A DNA stretch of 47,688 nucleotides from contig CALBNS010000058.1 of the NCBI GenBank assembly GCA_937896665.1, forward strand, positions 1-47,688, read 5' to 3'. The DNA is from an uncultured Clostridia bacterium (GTDB lineage Bacteria > Bacillota > Clostridia > Lachnospirales > Lachnospiraceae). Under the pieces are notes generated by a model. It was not told the DNA's origin. It saw only the letters and a list, made by a program, of their open reading frames with translations, and searched no databases. Made by a program: the position numbers and the translations under genes. Below, one piece after another: positions 24,914 to 33,512 of the stretch (its first letter is position 1; the number at the start of each line of letters is the position of its first letter).

Positions 24914-27043
24914 TTACGATTCCTTTCTGGCAAATTCAAAATCTATAGTACGCTGCAGCTTATCGGTGCCAGCCGCTTTCACATAAACCGTCTGTCCAAG
25001 CTTATATGTCTTGCCGGTATGCTCACCTACCATCTCGTAGCTGTCTTCTATATAATTATAATGGTCATCATACATATTTGTCACGTGAATTAATCCTTCA
25101 ATCGTATTCGGTAATTCGACATAAACTCCCCATTTCGTAATACTCGAAATCACACCCTCGAAGACTTCTCCAATATGCTGCCCCATATATTCTACTTTTT
25201 TTAGCTTAATTGTTTCTCTCTCTGCTTCTTCTGCAAGGCGTTCCCGTTCACTAGAATTTTTCGCCACCTCTGGAAGCAATTTTTCATAATGCAGCCTTCT
25301 GTCTGCATTCATCCTGCCTCGAAGATTTTCTTTGATAATCCGGTGAATCTGCAAATCCGGATAACGTCGGATTGGTGATGTAAAATGACAATAATACGAA
25401 GCTGCCAGCCCAAAATGCCCTGTATTTTCGGATGTATACTTTGCCTGCTTCATGGAACGCAGTGCAAGACGGCTGATTAACGTCTCCTCACTTGTACCCT
25501 CTACCTTTGCAAGCAATTTCTGGATTTCTTTCGGACGTACTTCTTTATTCGCAATATGCATCGAATGCCCAAAGTTATTGATAAAAGTTGCAAGTTTCTT
25601 GATCTTATCTTCATCCGGTGCTTCATGTGTACGGTATACAAATGGAATCTCCTGCCAGAAATAATCCTCTGCTACTGTCTCATTGGCAAGCAGCATAAAG
25701 TCTTCAATAATCTTCGTCGCTACGTTTCTATCATATGGCTTAATCTCAATTGGTTTTCCTTTTTCGTCTAAAACCATCTTTGTTTCTGGAAAATCAAAGT
25801 CAATCGAACCACGCTGTTTTCGTTTTACACGCAAAATCCCTGACAAATCTTCCATCAGTTCGAACATTGGAACAAGCTCCTGATATTTCTCAATTTCTTC
25901 TCTATCATGTTCTTCCAAAATCTTCTTTACGCTGGTGTAGGTCATGCGCTCATCAATATGCACTACTGTCTCGGCAATCCTATGGTCAATCACAGTACCT
26001 TTTTCATTGATTGTCATAATACAACTTAGTGCAAGCCTATCCACTCCTGCATTCAACGAACAGATGCCATTTGAAAGTGCATGCGGAAGCATAGGAATGA
26101 CGCGGTCCACCAAATAAACACTCGTCCCCCTCTTATATGCCTCGCGGTCAAGTGCACTCTTTTCCTGCACATAATTGGTTACGTCTGCGATATGCACTCC
26201 TAAAATATAATTACTGCCCTCCTTTGTGATAGAAATAGCATCATCTAAATCTTTTGCATCTTCCCCGTCTATCGTCACCATCTGCCAATCACGAAGGTCC
26301 ATGCGCCCTGCCATGTCGGCTGAACTCACGTCCTTAGCAACGCGCTCAGCCTGATTGAGTACCTTTTCCGGAAATGATGTCGGCAAGTCATATCCTTTTA
26401 CAATTGACATAATGTCTGTTCCAGGGTCGTTAACGTGACCGATGATTTCAATTATTTTTCCTTCCGGCTTCTTGTTCTCCCCACCATACTTTGTAATCTC
26501 GACGACTACTTTGTGTCCTGTCACAGCACCTTTAGAACGCTCCAGCGGCACAAATACATCTTTTACAAATTTCTGGTTGTCCGGCCTCACAAAGCCAAAA
26601 CTCTTACTTTTTTCAAAATATCCAACCAGCGTTGTCGTTCCATGAGATAATATCTTTACGATTTTCCCTTCCCTGCGTTTTCCTTCCGGGGCAGACTTAA
26701 TCACCACTTCTACCAAATCATTGTGAAATGCACCATTGGTGTCATCTTCAGAGATAAAAATATCCTCCTCTTCACCTTCCACAATCACAAATCCAAATCC
26801 CCTGGCATGTGCCTGATAGGTGCCGACTATATGCTTAGCTTCACCCTTTACATATTTTCCTCTCAAAGAAACCCTGACTTTTCCTTCTGCCTCTAATACG
26901 TCTAATACTTCCTTTAACGCTTTTCTCTGTTCCTTTGGAACCTGTAATAACATTGCCAGTTCTTTAAATTTCATCGGTACATAGAATTCGTCACATATTA
27001 AATCATAAATTATCTTTTTTCTTTTTTCAAACATCTCGTCCAT
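24914..27043 (-). CDS. rnr: Ribonuclease R
   Basis: This 709-residue 3'-to-5' exoribonuclease degrades structured RNA, including tmRNA-tagged mRNA. Order of domains: helix-turn-helix-like N-terminus (about 10-60), cold-shock domains (about 70-200), the RNB catalytic domain (about 245-575) with metal-binding aspartates in DGEDAKDLDDAI (residues 259-270), and a C-terminal S1 domain (about 620-705). It is first in a unit with smpB. A -10-like TAGAAT preceded by TG lies just upstream. Confidence 0.96.
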   Translation of the reverse strand: MDEMFEKRKKIIYDLICDEFYVPMKFKELAMLLQVPKEQRKALKEVLDVLEAEGKVRVSLRGKYVKGEAKHIVGTYQAHARGFGFVIVEGEEEDIFISEDDTNGAFHNDLVEVVIKSAPEGKRREGKIVKILSHGTTTLVGYFEKSKSFGFVRPDNQKFVKDVFVPLERSKGAVTGHKVVVEITKYGGENKKPEGKIIEIIGHVNDPGTDIMSIVKGYDLPTSFPEKVLNQAERVAKDVSSADMAGRMDLRDWQMVTIDGEDAKDLDDAISITKEGSNYILGVHIADVTNYVQEKSALDREAYKRGTSVYLVDRVIPMLPHALSNGICSLNAGVDRLALSCIMTINEKGTVIDHRIAETVVHIDERMTYTSVKKILEEHDREEIEKYQELVPMFELMEDLSGILRVKRKQRGSIDFDFPETKMVLDEKGKPIEIKPYDRNVATKIIEDFMLLANETVAEDYFWQEIPFVYRTHEAPDEDKIKKLATFINNFGHSMHIANKEVRPKEIQKLLAKVEGTSEETLISRLALRSMKQAKYTSENTGHFGLAASYYCHFTSPIRRYPDLQIHRIIKENLRGRMNADRRLHYEKLLPEVAKNSSERERLAEEAERETIKLKKVEYMGQHIGEVFEGVISSITKWGVYVELPNTIEGLIHVTNMYDDHYNYIEDSYEMVGEHTGKTYKLGQTVYVKAAGTDKLQRTIDFEFARKES

Positions 27044-27111
27044 CTCTATACTCCTATTCTACCATGTCCAACCGCTCAGAGCATTGTCTACACCAAAAGA
27101 AGGACAAAACA

Positions 27112-27143
27112 AAACACTCTTATCTGCTTTAATAAGAGTGTTT
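27112..27143 (-). terminator. Rho-independent terminator of secG
   Basis: A perfect 12-bp stem AAACACTCTTAT/ATAAGAGTGTTT (27112-27123 with 27132-27143) has an 8-base loop and a T-rich tail on the minus strand. It separates secG from rnr-smpB, which therefore needs its own promoter in 27044-27111. Confidence 0.85.
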
Positions 27144-27169
27144 CGTTATTTCCATTCATTCATACTATC

Positions 27170-27418
27170 TTAAGAAAAAACTTTTAAATTTAAAACTGCT
27201 GCTAAAACAACAAACAAGATTGCTGCAACCTTTGTAACCTTCACTAAAGTACCTTCCATAGAACGTCCTTTATTCTGTCCCCAATAACTCTCTGCAGCAC
27301 CACTGATTGTTCCAAGACCAGCTGATTTACCTTCTTGAAGTAATACAATTACGGTTAATACGATACAATCTATTGCAAATAAAACCAATAATACCATTTT
27401 CAAAATTTCCATTTTCAC
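27170..27418 (-). CDS. secG: Preprotein translocase subunit SecG
   Basis: The 82-residue protein has two membrane helices separated by the GKSAGLGTISGAAES loop typical of SecG, the small subunit of the SecYEG channel. The position upstream of rnr and smpB is the usual one. The promoter is at 27443-27471 and the ribosome site is GGAGG. Confidence 0.93.
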   Translation of the reverse strand: MKMEILKMVLLVLFAIDCIVLTVIVLLQEGKSAGLGTISGAAESYWGQNKGRSMEGTLVKVTKVAAILFVVLAAVLNLKVFS

Positions 27419-27442
27419 ACCTCCTGCGCATATAACGTACGT

Positions 27443-27471
27443 AGTATATCATAAATATCCACTTTCTGCAA
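27443..27471 (-). promoter_or_regulatory. Sigma-A promoter of secG
   Basis: On the minus strand TTGCAG (27471-27466), a 17-base spacer and TATACT (27448-27443) lie 25 bases upstream of the secG start. Confidence 0.65.
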
Positions 27472-27552
27472 GTGTTTCTTTCCCTTTTGATTGCGTAAAT
27501 TTACCTTCTTTTTGAATCTTCGTCCGCAGGAGCACTGTTCTTTTTCTTTCAT

Positions 27553-27699
27553 TTATTCGCCCCAAATCTTACGGGTTTGTTTTATAGCTTTATCTATCGT
27601 CTTCCACAAAAGACTTATGATATAAAAGAAATATCCGATTGGAATCAGCAATATGCAAATAACAATGGTGAGTGTCCATGAAAATAGCTTATTCTTCAT
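27553..27699 (-). CDS. 48-residue membrane peptide at the end of the Bce-like operon
   Basis: A short open frame starts at an ATG at 27699, 3 bases after the stop of the ABC permease gene. An AAGGAG site lies within the last codons of the permease, so translation is coupled. The product has one strong membrane helix (about residues 7-27) and a basic C-terminal tail (LLWKTIDKAIKQTRKIWGE). The shape recalls small regulatory membrane peptides, but I recognise no family. It probably belongs to the resistance module as a regulator or subunit; this is inference from position and ribosome site. Confidence 0.65.
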   Translation of the reverse strand: MKNKLFSWTLTIVICILLIPIGYFFYIISLLWKTIDKAIKQTRKIWGE

Positions 27700-27702
27700 C
27701 CG

Positions 27703-29742
27703 TTACTCCTTCATTCCACTTACAATACTATAATAAGCATTCGATGTGATACGATATACCAACAGATAGAAAACTCCAAATACAACAAAACAGATGAGTG
27801 TTGTCTGTACGAATAGTGTCACATTCGTCATGTTAAGCATCTGTAAGATCAGACGAATAGTGGAAAATGCGAAACACAAATGGATTCCCGCTGCGACAAG
27901 TGGGAGGAAAAATACGGTAAGCATCTGTGAATTGATACTTTTTCGAATCTCCTGCTTCGTCATGCCGACCTTCTGCATTATTTCAAATCGTTTCTGGTCC
28001 TCATAACCTTCCGTAATCTGTTTATAATAGATGATCAGCACGGTTGCAAACATAAATACCACACTCAGTACAATGCCTAATACAAATAGCCCCGCAAAGG
28101 TTCCTATAAAACTGTCATGCTGATATGCACGGCTGTCATATCGGATGTAACCGAAATTCTCGTATAATGCCTCATTTCCGCTATTCGTACTGTACCCTAA
28201 TTCTTCATAGATCTGCTTTTGCACTTCATTCGTTGCATCCGTATCAAATCCATATCTCCAATGAATTTCCAGTAAGTCTCCGTTCAGACTGTTCTTCATT
28301 CCGTTCAGAGGAGAAAGGGACTGTTTAAAATCAGGAACTACCACATAGATAGATGACATGACATTAGAAGCAGTATCCCCATCAATTGGAAATTCCTTTA
28401 GCTGATCTTTTACCCGGAAGCTACATTCTGTTCCACGTAAAGTCAGAGTATCCTCCTCATATGGAGTTCGAAATGCATGGATCAGCACTTCATCATCCTC
28501 AAGAGACACTTCTTTCCCACTGATTCGGTTGTAAGCCGCCAGTGGAACAAAATTTATAATCCTCAAATCTCCAACAGAACTAACCTTCATATTTTCCGGA
28601 TTCAGTTCTAATTCCGAACCAAACAACTGTCCTGATAAAGATGCCACACAATAATCTGTAATATTTTCCTGATTCACATCATACTTTTCCAGAACATCAT
28701 CTATGTAGTCGCGAACTGGCTGAAAATATTCATATTCATCATATTCCGCTCCGTTTACATAGGCATCTGCCGATAATTCGTTTGGATAACGGACACGCAA
28801 GGCATCCTCTGCACCAAAAAACAGGCAGGAGGTAGAAGACAGCATAACCAAAACCATCGTCAGCAATATACAAATAGATGCAAGTCCCGCACCATTTCTT
28901 GTCATGCGGTACGCCATCGAAGATACGGACACAAAATGATTGGGTTTGTAATAATAACGTTTATTCTTCTGTAGTAACTTGCAAAGTAATACAGACCCGG
29001 ACATGAACAAAAGGTAAGTTGCCACGATGACCATGGCTACTGCTCCGAAGAAGATAAACAGCGCTGAAATGGGATCTGTGATTGATACTGCGATATAATA
29101 TGCTGCTATCAACACCACGAACCCGATGGTTCCCCAAAGCCGGTAGAATCTCGGCAGTTTTTCACCGACATTCTCACTCTTCATCAGATTGATCGCCTGA
29201 TTACTTTTAATCTGCCATAAGGATCTTGCCATAATAACCAAAAAGATGACCACGAAGATGAACAGTGCTTTTACCAGGCTTGAGGAAGATATGGTAAGTG
29301 CATAAGTGGCATCTCCACCTACGATATTTACGATACAAAGTTCTGCCAATTTTGAAAGTGCCACACCGGCAAACAAGCCAACCACGATGGAAATCACTGC
29401 AGTTATCACAGATTCCCACAAAAGTACCAGACTGATGTTTTTCTTTCCCATTCCAAGAATATTATATAGACCGAATTCCTTCTTACGTCTTCTCATTAGG
29501 AAGGAACTGGAATACAGAAGAAATATCCCCGCAAATAAGGCAATGATCCAGGAACCAAGCCCTAACATCTTCTGTATGAACTGTCCCGCTGGGAGTTTCC
29601 CAACGGGTTCAGATAAAGAAAGAAAATCAACGATATAATACAACAGTACCATGCCAATACAGGTAACCAGATATGGCAGATATAATTTTCGGTTGCTTCG
29701 CATCCCCGTCCATGCTAATTTTGGATAAAATCCTGCTCTCAT
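27703..29742 (-). CDS. Bce-type ABC transporter permease (FtsX family)
   Basis: This 679-residue membrane protein has the ten-helix layout of BceB/VraG permeases: a FtsX-like domain with GLYNILGMGKKNISLVLLWE near residue 90, a large extracellular domain between helices 7 and 8 (about residues 310-520), and a second FtsX-like domain with KVGMTKQEIRKSI at the end. Such permeases sense and free lipid II-cycle intermediates from bound antimicrobial peptides. It overlaps the ATPase gene by 4 bases (ATGA) and is followed by a 48-residue membrane peptide. Confidence 0.9.
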   Translation of the reverse strand: MRAGFYPKLAWTGMRSNRKLYLPYLVTCIGMVLLYYIVDFLSLSEPVGKLPAGQFIQKMLGLGSWIIALFAGIFLLYSSSFLMRRRKKEFGLYNILGMGKKNISLVLLWESVITAVISIVVGLFAGVALSKLAELCIVNIVGGDATYALTISSSSLVKALFIFVVIFLVIMARSLWQIKSNQAINLMKSENVGEKLPRFYRLWGTIGFVVLIAAYYIAVSITDPISALFIFFGAVAMVIVATYLLFMSGSVLLCKLLQKNKRYYYKPNHFVSVSSMAYRMTRNGAGLASICILLTMVLVMLSSTSCLFFGAEDALRVRYPNELSADAYVNGAEYDEYEYFQPVRDYIDDVLEKYDVNQENITDYCVASLSGQLFGSELELNPENMKVSSVGDLRIINFVPLAAYNRISGKEVSLEDDEVLIHAFRTPYEEDTLTLRGTECSFRVKDQLKEFPIDGDTASNVMSSIYVVVPDFKQSLSPLNGMKNSLNGDLLEIHWRYGFDTDATNEVQKQIYEELGYSTNSGNEALYENFGYIRYDSRAYQHDSFIGTFAGLFVLGIVLSVVFMFATVLIIYYKQITEGYEDQKRFEIMQKVGMTKQEIRKSINSQMLTVFFLPLVAAGIHLCFAFSTIRLILQMLNMTNVTLFVQTTLICFVVFGVFYLLVYRITSNAYYSIVSGMKE

Positions 29743-30503
29743 GATCTGTCACCACCTGTCGCTAACAGAGTGAGCGTGTTGGCAATCACCTGATATAATT
29801 GTTCGTTTGTCTGATTTCCTCTGTAAATCTGATGAAATACTTCTCCGTCCTTGATAAATAATACTCTGCTTGCATGACTTGCTGCTTTTACAGAATGTGT
29901 CACCATAAGAATCGTCTGCCCATCAAAATTGATCTCGCCAAACAGTTCAAGAAGTTCGTCCGTCGCCTTTGAATCCAAGGCTCCTGTCGGTTCATCCGCG
30001 AGGATCAGCTTTGGATTTGTGAGCAGTGCTCTTGCAACTGCCACCCTCTGCTTCTGCCCTCCGGAAACCTCATATGGATACTTTTTAAGGAGCTCTGTGA
30101 TACCAAGTTTCTTTGCGATCGGCATCAACCTCTTTTCCATCTCTAAATGGTGTTTTCCGGTAAGTACCAGCGGCAGATAAATATTATCTTCCACCGTAAA
30201 GGTATCTAAGAGATTAAATTCCTGAAATACAAATCCAAGATTATCTCTTCGAAACTGCGCAATCTTGGATTCCTTGATCATAGAAAGCTCCATTTCACCT
30301 AACTTAACAGAACCTGACGTGGGCTTATCCAGTGCTGCTAAGATGTTAAGGAGCGTTGTCTTTCCAGACCCCGATTCCCCCATGATCGCAACATATTCTC
30401 CTTTTTCTACCTGAAACGTAACATTTTTTAGGGCTTCCACCTTGTTTCCGCCAAATCGGGATGTATATATCTTCTTGATCCCGTTCACTTCTAATATACT
30501 CAT
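29739..30503 (-). CDS. Bce-type ABC transporter ATPase
   Basis: The 254-residue ATPase of the MacB/BceA type has Walker A GESGSGKTT, Q-loop FQEFNLLDTFT, signature VSGGQKQRV, Walker B LILADEPTGALDS and the switch histidine in VTHSVKAA. An upstream in-frame extension is open but overlaps the histidine kinase gene and has no ribosome site; the ATG at 30503 has AAAGGAGG. It drives the permease at 27703-29742. The hairpin 30545-30589 lies just upstream and may regulate it. Confidence 0.93.
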   Translation of the reverse strand: MSILEVNGIKKIYTSRFGGNKVEALKNVTFQVEKGEYVAIMGESGSGKTTLLNILAALDKPTSGSVKLGEMELSMIKESKIAQFRRDNLGFVFQEFNLLDTFTVEDNIYLPLVLTGKHHLEMEKRLMPIAKKLGITELLKKYPYEVSGGQKQRVAVARALLTNPKLILADEPTGALDSKATDELLELFGEINFDGQTILMVTHSVKAASHASRVLFIKDGEVFHQIYRGNQTNEQLYQVIANTLTLLATGGDRS

Positions 30504-30544
30504 TACATAATCCTCCTTTCGAATTTCTGTCCTGATTGTAACAA

Positions 30545-30589
30545 AAGGGGAACTGTAAGTTCCATCGAATCTCCTTACAATTTCCCCTT
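30545..30589 (-). promoter_or_regulatory. Inverted repeat between kinase and transporter genes
   Basis: Arms AAGGGGAACTGTAAG and CCTTACAATTTCCCCTT pair over about 15 bp with one bulge, followed on the minus strand by TTTTGTT. Position and shape fit either an attenuator/terminator between the two-component genes and the transporter genes, or the response regulator's binding site at the transporter promoter. Confidence 0.5.
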
Positions 30590-30612
30590 CATTTCTAACA
30601 TTTTTGTCACAT

Positions 30613-31602
30613 TTATTCCACATCCAGTTTTTTCTGTTCCAAATGGATACGAATGACCGTACCTTTATCCAATTCAGAAGAAACCGATATCCTGTGCCCC
30701 ATATTTTCACAAATCTGTCTGCATAGGTATAGCCCAATGCCACTTGCCATTTTATCCATACGTCCGGTATAACCTGTATAGCCTTTTTCAAAGATCCGTG
30801 GAACATCTTCCGGAGCAATGCCAATGCCTGTATCTTCAATACATAACGTTTTCGGTTCCTCCATATAGATGGACACAGAACCAGAAGGCGTATACTTCAG
30901 TGCGTTGGATATGACCTGTTCGACCACAAAAGAAAGCCATTTCTCATCTGTAATAACAGTTGCATGTATTTCATCCAGCTTAAGAGAAATCTTCCTGCTG
31001 ATAAACTCACTGGAAAATTTCTTCACTGCACCTTTCACGATTTTATCCACTTCATGTTTTTTGAATACATAATCTGAAGAATCAGAATCCAATCGCAGAT
31101 AGGTAAGAACCATCTCCACATACTGTTCGATTCGGAACAGATCTCTGAATAATTTTCTCGACAAGGCGGTGTCTTCATTTTGCAGGTTCAAACGCATAGA
31201 GGCGATCGGTGTCTTGATCTGATGTACCCACACCGTATAATACTGGATCATATCCGAATAAGTTTGCTCCATGATACTTTGCATTTCCTGCTGTTGCTTG
31301 CTCAAAAGTCTTATCATCTCCTGATAAACCTCTTCCTCCAGACTTGTCACATCGGGTAAATATTCTGCAAGCAGCTCTGCACTCTGTATCATCAGTTCCA
31401 GTTTTTTATACTTCTCGCGAACCCGTCCGTAATCATAACCCAGATACAGAATCCCCATGAGCAAACATAACCCAAAGGGATATAACACCGCTTCCATAGG
31501 AAGGTGATATAAATAAAAGCACAGTAAAAAGATAAGGGTACAGACGGTTACAAATACAAGTGTTCTTCTTTTCTGCTTTATATAACGTAAAATTAGACTC
31601 AT
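30613..31602 (-). CDS. Bce-type intramembrane-sensing histidine kinase
   Basis: This 329-residue kinase has two N-terminal helices (about residues 13-33 and 38-55) with almost no extracellular loop, the mark of the intramembrane-sensing kinases that get their signal from a Bce transporter. The phosphorylated histidine is H127 in WVHQIKTPI. The ATPase domain shows EQVISNALKYT, EDTGIGIAPEDVPRIFEKGY and SGIGLYLCRQI. It follows the response regulator by 10 bases and precedes the transporter genes it probably controls. Confidence 0.92.
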   Translation of the reverse strand: MSLILRYIKQKRRTLVFVTVCTLIFLLCFYLYHLPMEAVLYPFGLCLLMGILYLGYDYGRVREKYKKLELMIQSAELLAEYLPDVTSLEEEVYQEMIRLLSKQQQEMQSIMEQTYSDMIQYYTVWVHQIKTPIASMRLNLQNEDTALSRKLFRDLFRIEQYVEMVLTYLRLDSDSSDYVFKKHEVDKIVKGAVKKFSSEFISRKISLKLDEIHATVITDEKWLSFVVEQVISNALKYTPSGSVSIYMEEPKTLCIEDTGIGIAPEDVPRIFEKGYTGYTGRMDKMASGIGLYLCRQICENMGHRISVSSELDKGTVIRIHLEQKKLDVE

Positions 31603-31612
31603 TTTTATTCCT

Positions 31613-32287
31613 CTAATCTTTGATCATGTAACCTTCTCCAAACTTTGTCGTAATGAACTCCTTAAGACCGGCAATCTCCAGCTTCTTTCTAAGTCTCCCT
31701 ACATTTACCGTGAGTGTATTTTCATCCACGAAACATTCACTATCCCAAAGTATTTCCATCAGTTTCTCACGGCTTACTACTCTCTCTTTATTCTCCATAA
31801 GTGTCAGTAGAATCTTATACTCATTCTTGGTAAGCTGAATCTTTTCGCCTTGGTATGTCAGCGTGTTATCGCCTGTATGAAGAATCGCGCCTCTGTGTTC
31901 CAATACCATAATTGCATGGGTAAAATCATAGGTACGTCGTAACATCGCCTGGACTTTCGCCATCAGCACACTCTGGTCGAATGGTTTTGTAATAAAATCA
32001 TCCCCGCCCATATTCATCGCCATCACAATGTTCATGTTATCCGAAGCCGATGAAATGAAAATGATTGGCACTTTTGAAACCTTTCGAATCTCACTGCACC
32101 AGTGATAGCCATTAAAAAATGGAAGGGAAATATCCATAAGAATCAGGTGCGGATCAAATGCAGAAAACTCCCCCATAACACTGCGGAAATTCTGGATACA
32201 GGTCACTTCAAGATTCCACATCTGAGCCTGTTCTTTGATCGCTTCTGCGATTCCTCTGTCATCTTCTATAATTAAAATACGATACAT
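31613..32287 (-). CDS. OmpR-family response regulator (BceR-like)
   Basis: The 224-residue regulator has a receiver domain (D9, D10, phosphorylated D52 in LILMDISLPF, K101) and an OmpR/PhoB winged-helix DNA-binding domain with LTKNEYKILLTLMENKERVV. The ATG at 32287 is used because of its AAGGA site. It heads a regulator-kinase-ATPase-permease series. A repeated element with an extended -10 box sits just upstream at 32320-32378. Confidence 0.93.
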   Translation of the reverse strand: MYRILIIEDDRGIAEAIKEQAQMWNLEVTCIQNFRSVMGEFSAFDPHLILMDISLPFFNGYHWCSEIRKVSKVPIIFISSASDNMNIVMAMNMGGDDFITKPFDQSVLMAKVQAMLRRTYDFTHAIMVLEHRGAILHTGDNTLTYQGEKIQLTKNEYKILLTLMENKERVVSREKLMEILWDSECFVDENTLTVNVGRLRKKLEIAGLKEFITTKFGEGYMIKD

Positions 32288-32319
32288 ATCTGTCACATCC
32301 TTCTGTTGATATAAAAAAC

Positions 32320-32378
32320 ATTGTACCAAGTCGCTGGCGCGATGACTAGCCCCAGATACGTAAAAACCACCACTTTTT
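32320..32378 (-). repeat. Short repeat with extended -10 box, copy 1
   Basis: About 59 bases match the copy at 47374-47434 in the core GTACCAA(G/A)TCGCTGGCGCGATG and the end (ACGTA..CCACTTTTT). On the minus strand the edge reads TTGGTACAAT, an extended -10 (TGn-TACAAT), placed about 35 bases upstream of the response regulator. Inside is a small palindrome TCGCTGGCGCGA. It is probably a mobile promoter-like fragment. Confidence 0.6.
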
Positions 32379-32609
32379 TGTTTTAAAAACTTACTAAATT
32401 TCTAATTATCTTTTCATAAGCAGCATTATCAGAAGAATTTCTTTTGTGAGTTATTCTGATAATCTGGCAGTCAGTGGAAAGGCGAGGTTTTGAATTTCCA
32501 TATACCGGACGCAACTTTATTCAATTCGGAAAACCAAAAGTGTGCTGAATAAGGGGGGCACCGAAAGTTGCCCTCTTATTCAACCCACCTTCGGTTCTTT
32601 CCTTAGAAA
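32379..32609. other. Gene-free stretch with two inverted repeats
   Basis: Two structures are visible. One is a perfect 10-bp pair ATTATCAGAA/TTCTGATAAT at 32425-32434 and 32454-32463. The other is a GC-rich hairpin GAATAAG..GGGCA/TGCCC..CTTATTC at 32547-32581, which lies downstream of the gene ending at 32610 and may terminate it. No coding sequence recognised. Confidence 0.5.
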
Positions 32610-32936
32610 TTATATTAAGGTCGTACATATAATACCAATTACGCCAATAGCCAAAAATAACAATCCAACACCTGCTGATTTTTTACGTTTTTCTAATTCT
32701 TTTGAGTTACTTTCACTCATATTTACAATAGGGTATTTTCTTCTTCCGATTAAATACATAAGCAAACCACTTGAATTATTCCCACTCATTGTAAATACTC
32801 CCCAAAATTTAGGGTGCTTTAATCCTCTAGCTGTTGCGTCTATAACGGTCATATGATAAATCTGAAACAGAACACAAAACGCTCCTACAAGTGCAACTGC
32901 TCCACAAATTACCGCTAAAACTATGTTCAAATTCAT
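32610..32936 (-). CDS. Small membrane protein of unknown function
   Basis: This 108-residue protein has helices at about residues 7-27 and 85-105 and a middle part with GLKHPKFWGVFTMSGNNSSG and a charged KELEKRKKS segment. I recognise no firm family; it resembles small DUF3784-like Firmicutes membrane proteins in layout only. It follows the XRE regulator gene by 15 bases with a GGAGG site and is probably cotranscribed and regulated by it. Confidence 0.6.
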   Translation of the reverse strand: MNLNIVLAVICGAVALVGAFCVLFQIYHMTVIDATARGLKHPKFWGVFTMSGNNSSGLLMYLIGRRKYPIVNMSESNSKELEKRKKSAGVGLLFLAIGVIGIICTTLI

Positions 32937-32951
32937 AACAAAATATCCTCC

Positions 32952-33359
32952 TTAAAATTTTTTGATTATTTGATAAAGTAATGCTGATGAAGTGATAACC
33001 ATAAGACAAAATATTCCGACTAAGAAATAACGGTTATCGGGGATAAACATATTTAATGTTATCAGCAATGCTACGACAATGATATTTACAATAATTGCCC
33101 ATATCAGTTTTTGGTTGCTTTTTACAACATATGTACTTTCTTCTAAATGTTCAATCATTTTTTCATCACCCTTTAGCAATACGTCAAGACTTATAGAATA
33201 TAGATTACTCAACTCTATTACACTAATAATGTCTGGGTAAGATTTTTCATTTTCCCAGTTTGAAATTGTCTGTCTTGATACATTGATTTTTTCTGCAACA
33301 TTTTCTTGTGTCATTCCAGACTGTACTCGTGCATTTTTAAGTTTTTTTCCTATTTTCAT
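32952..33359 (-). CDS. XRE-family regulator with two membrane helices
   Basis: The 135-residue protein has an N-terminal helix-turn-helix (SGMTQENVAEKINVSRQTIS, residues about 14-33, then NWENEKSYPD) and two C-terminal membrane helices (about 84-104 and 110-130). Membrane-bound XRE repressors of this shape are often autoregulated and linked to stress or peptide sensing. The ATG at 33359 has GGGAG upstream. A pair of direct repeats at its promoter supports autoregulation. Confidence 0.82.
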   Translation of the reverse strand: MKIGKKLKNARVQSGMTQENVAEKINVSRQTISNWENEKSYPDIISVIELSNLYSISLDVLLKGDEKMIEHLEESTYVVKSNQKLIWAIIVNIIVVALLITLNMFIPDNRYFLVGIFCLMVITSSALLYQIIKKF

Positions 33360-33420
33360 ATTCCGATTGCTCCCTTCGGTGTCATTGTCATATATTACCA
33401 CCTAAATGTCTATCCAACAT

Positions 33421-33464
33421 CTTTTACATAGCCTTTTTTTCTTGTCAAAATTATTTTACATAGC
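33421..33464 (-). promoter_or_regulatory. Promoter with direct-repeat operators of the XRE gene
   Basis: TTTTACATAGC occurs twice on the plus strand, at 33422-33432 and 33454-33464, 32 bases apart (three helical turns). A minus-strand TTGACA (33448-33443) lies between them and a weak TAAAAG (33426-33421), 16 bases on, overlaps the proximal copy. This fits autorepression by the XRE protein. Confidence 0.5.
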
Positions 33465-33512
33465 TTAAATACGGCTCTTTCGGCTCATTATACTGTAATT
33501 TCAGAGTAAAAT

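Noticed and set aside
27419..27552. Riboswitch upstream of secG
   Set aside because: No conserved aptamer-like pairing is evident; the leader is only about 20 bases.
30504..30839. 112-residue N-terminal extension of the Bce ATPase
   Set aside because: It overlaps the histidine kinase gene and has no similarity to ABC ATPases; the ATG at 30503 has a full AAAGGAGG.
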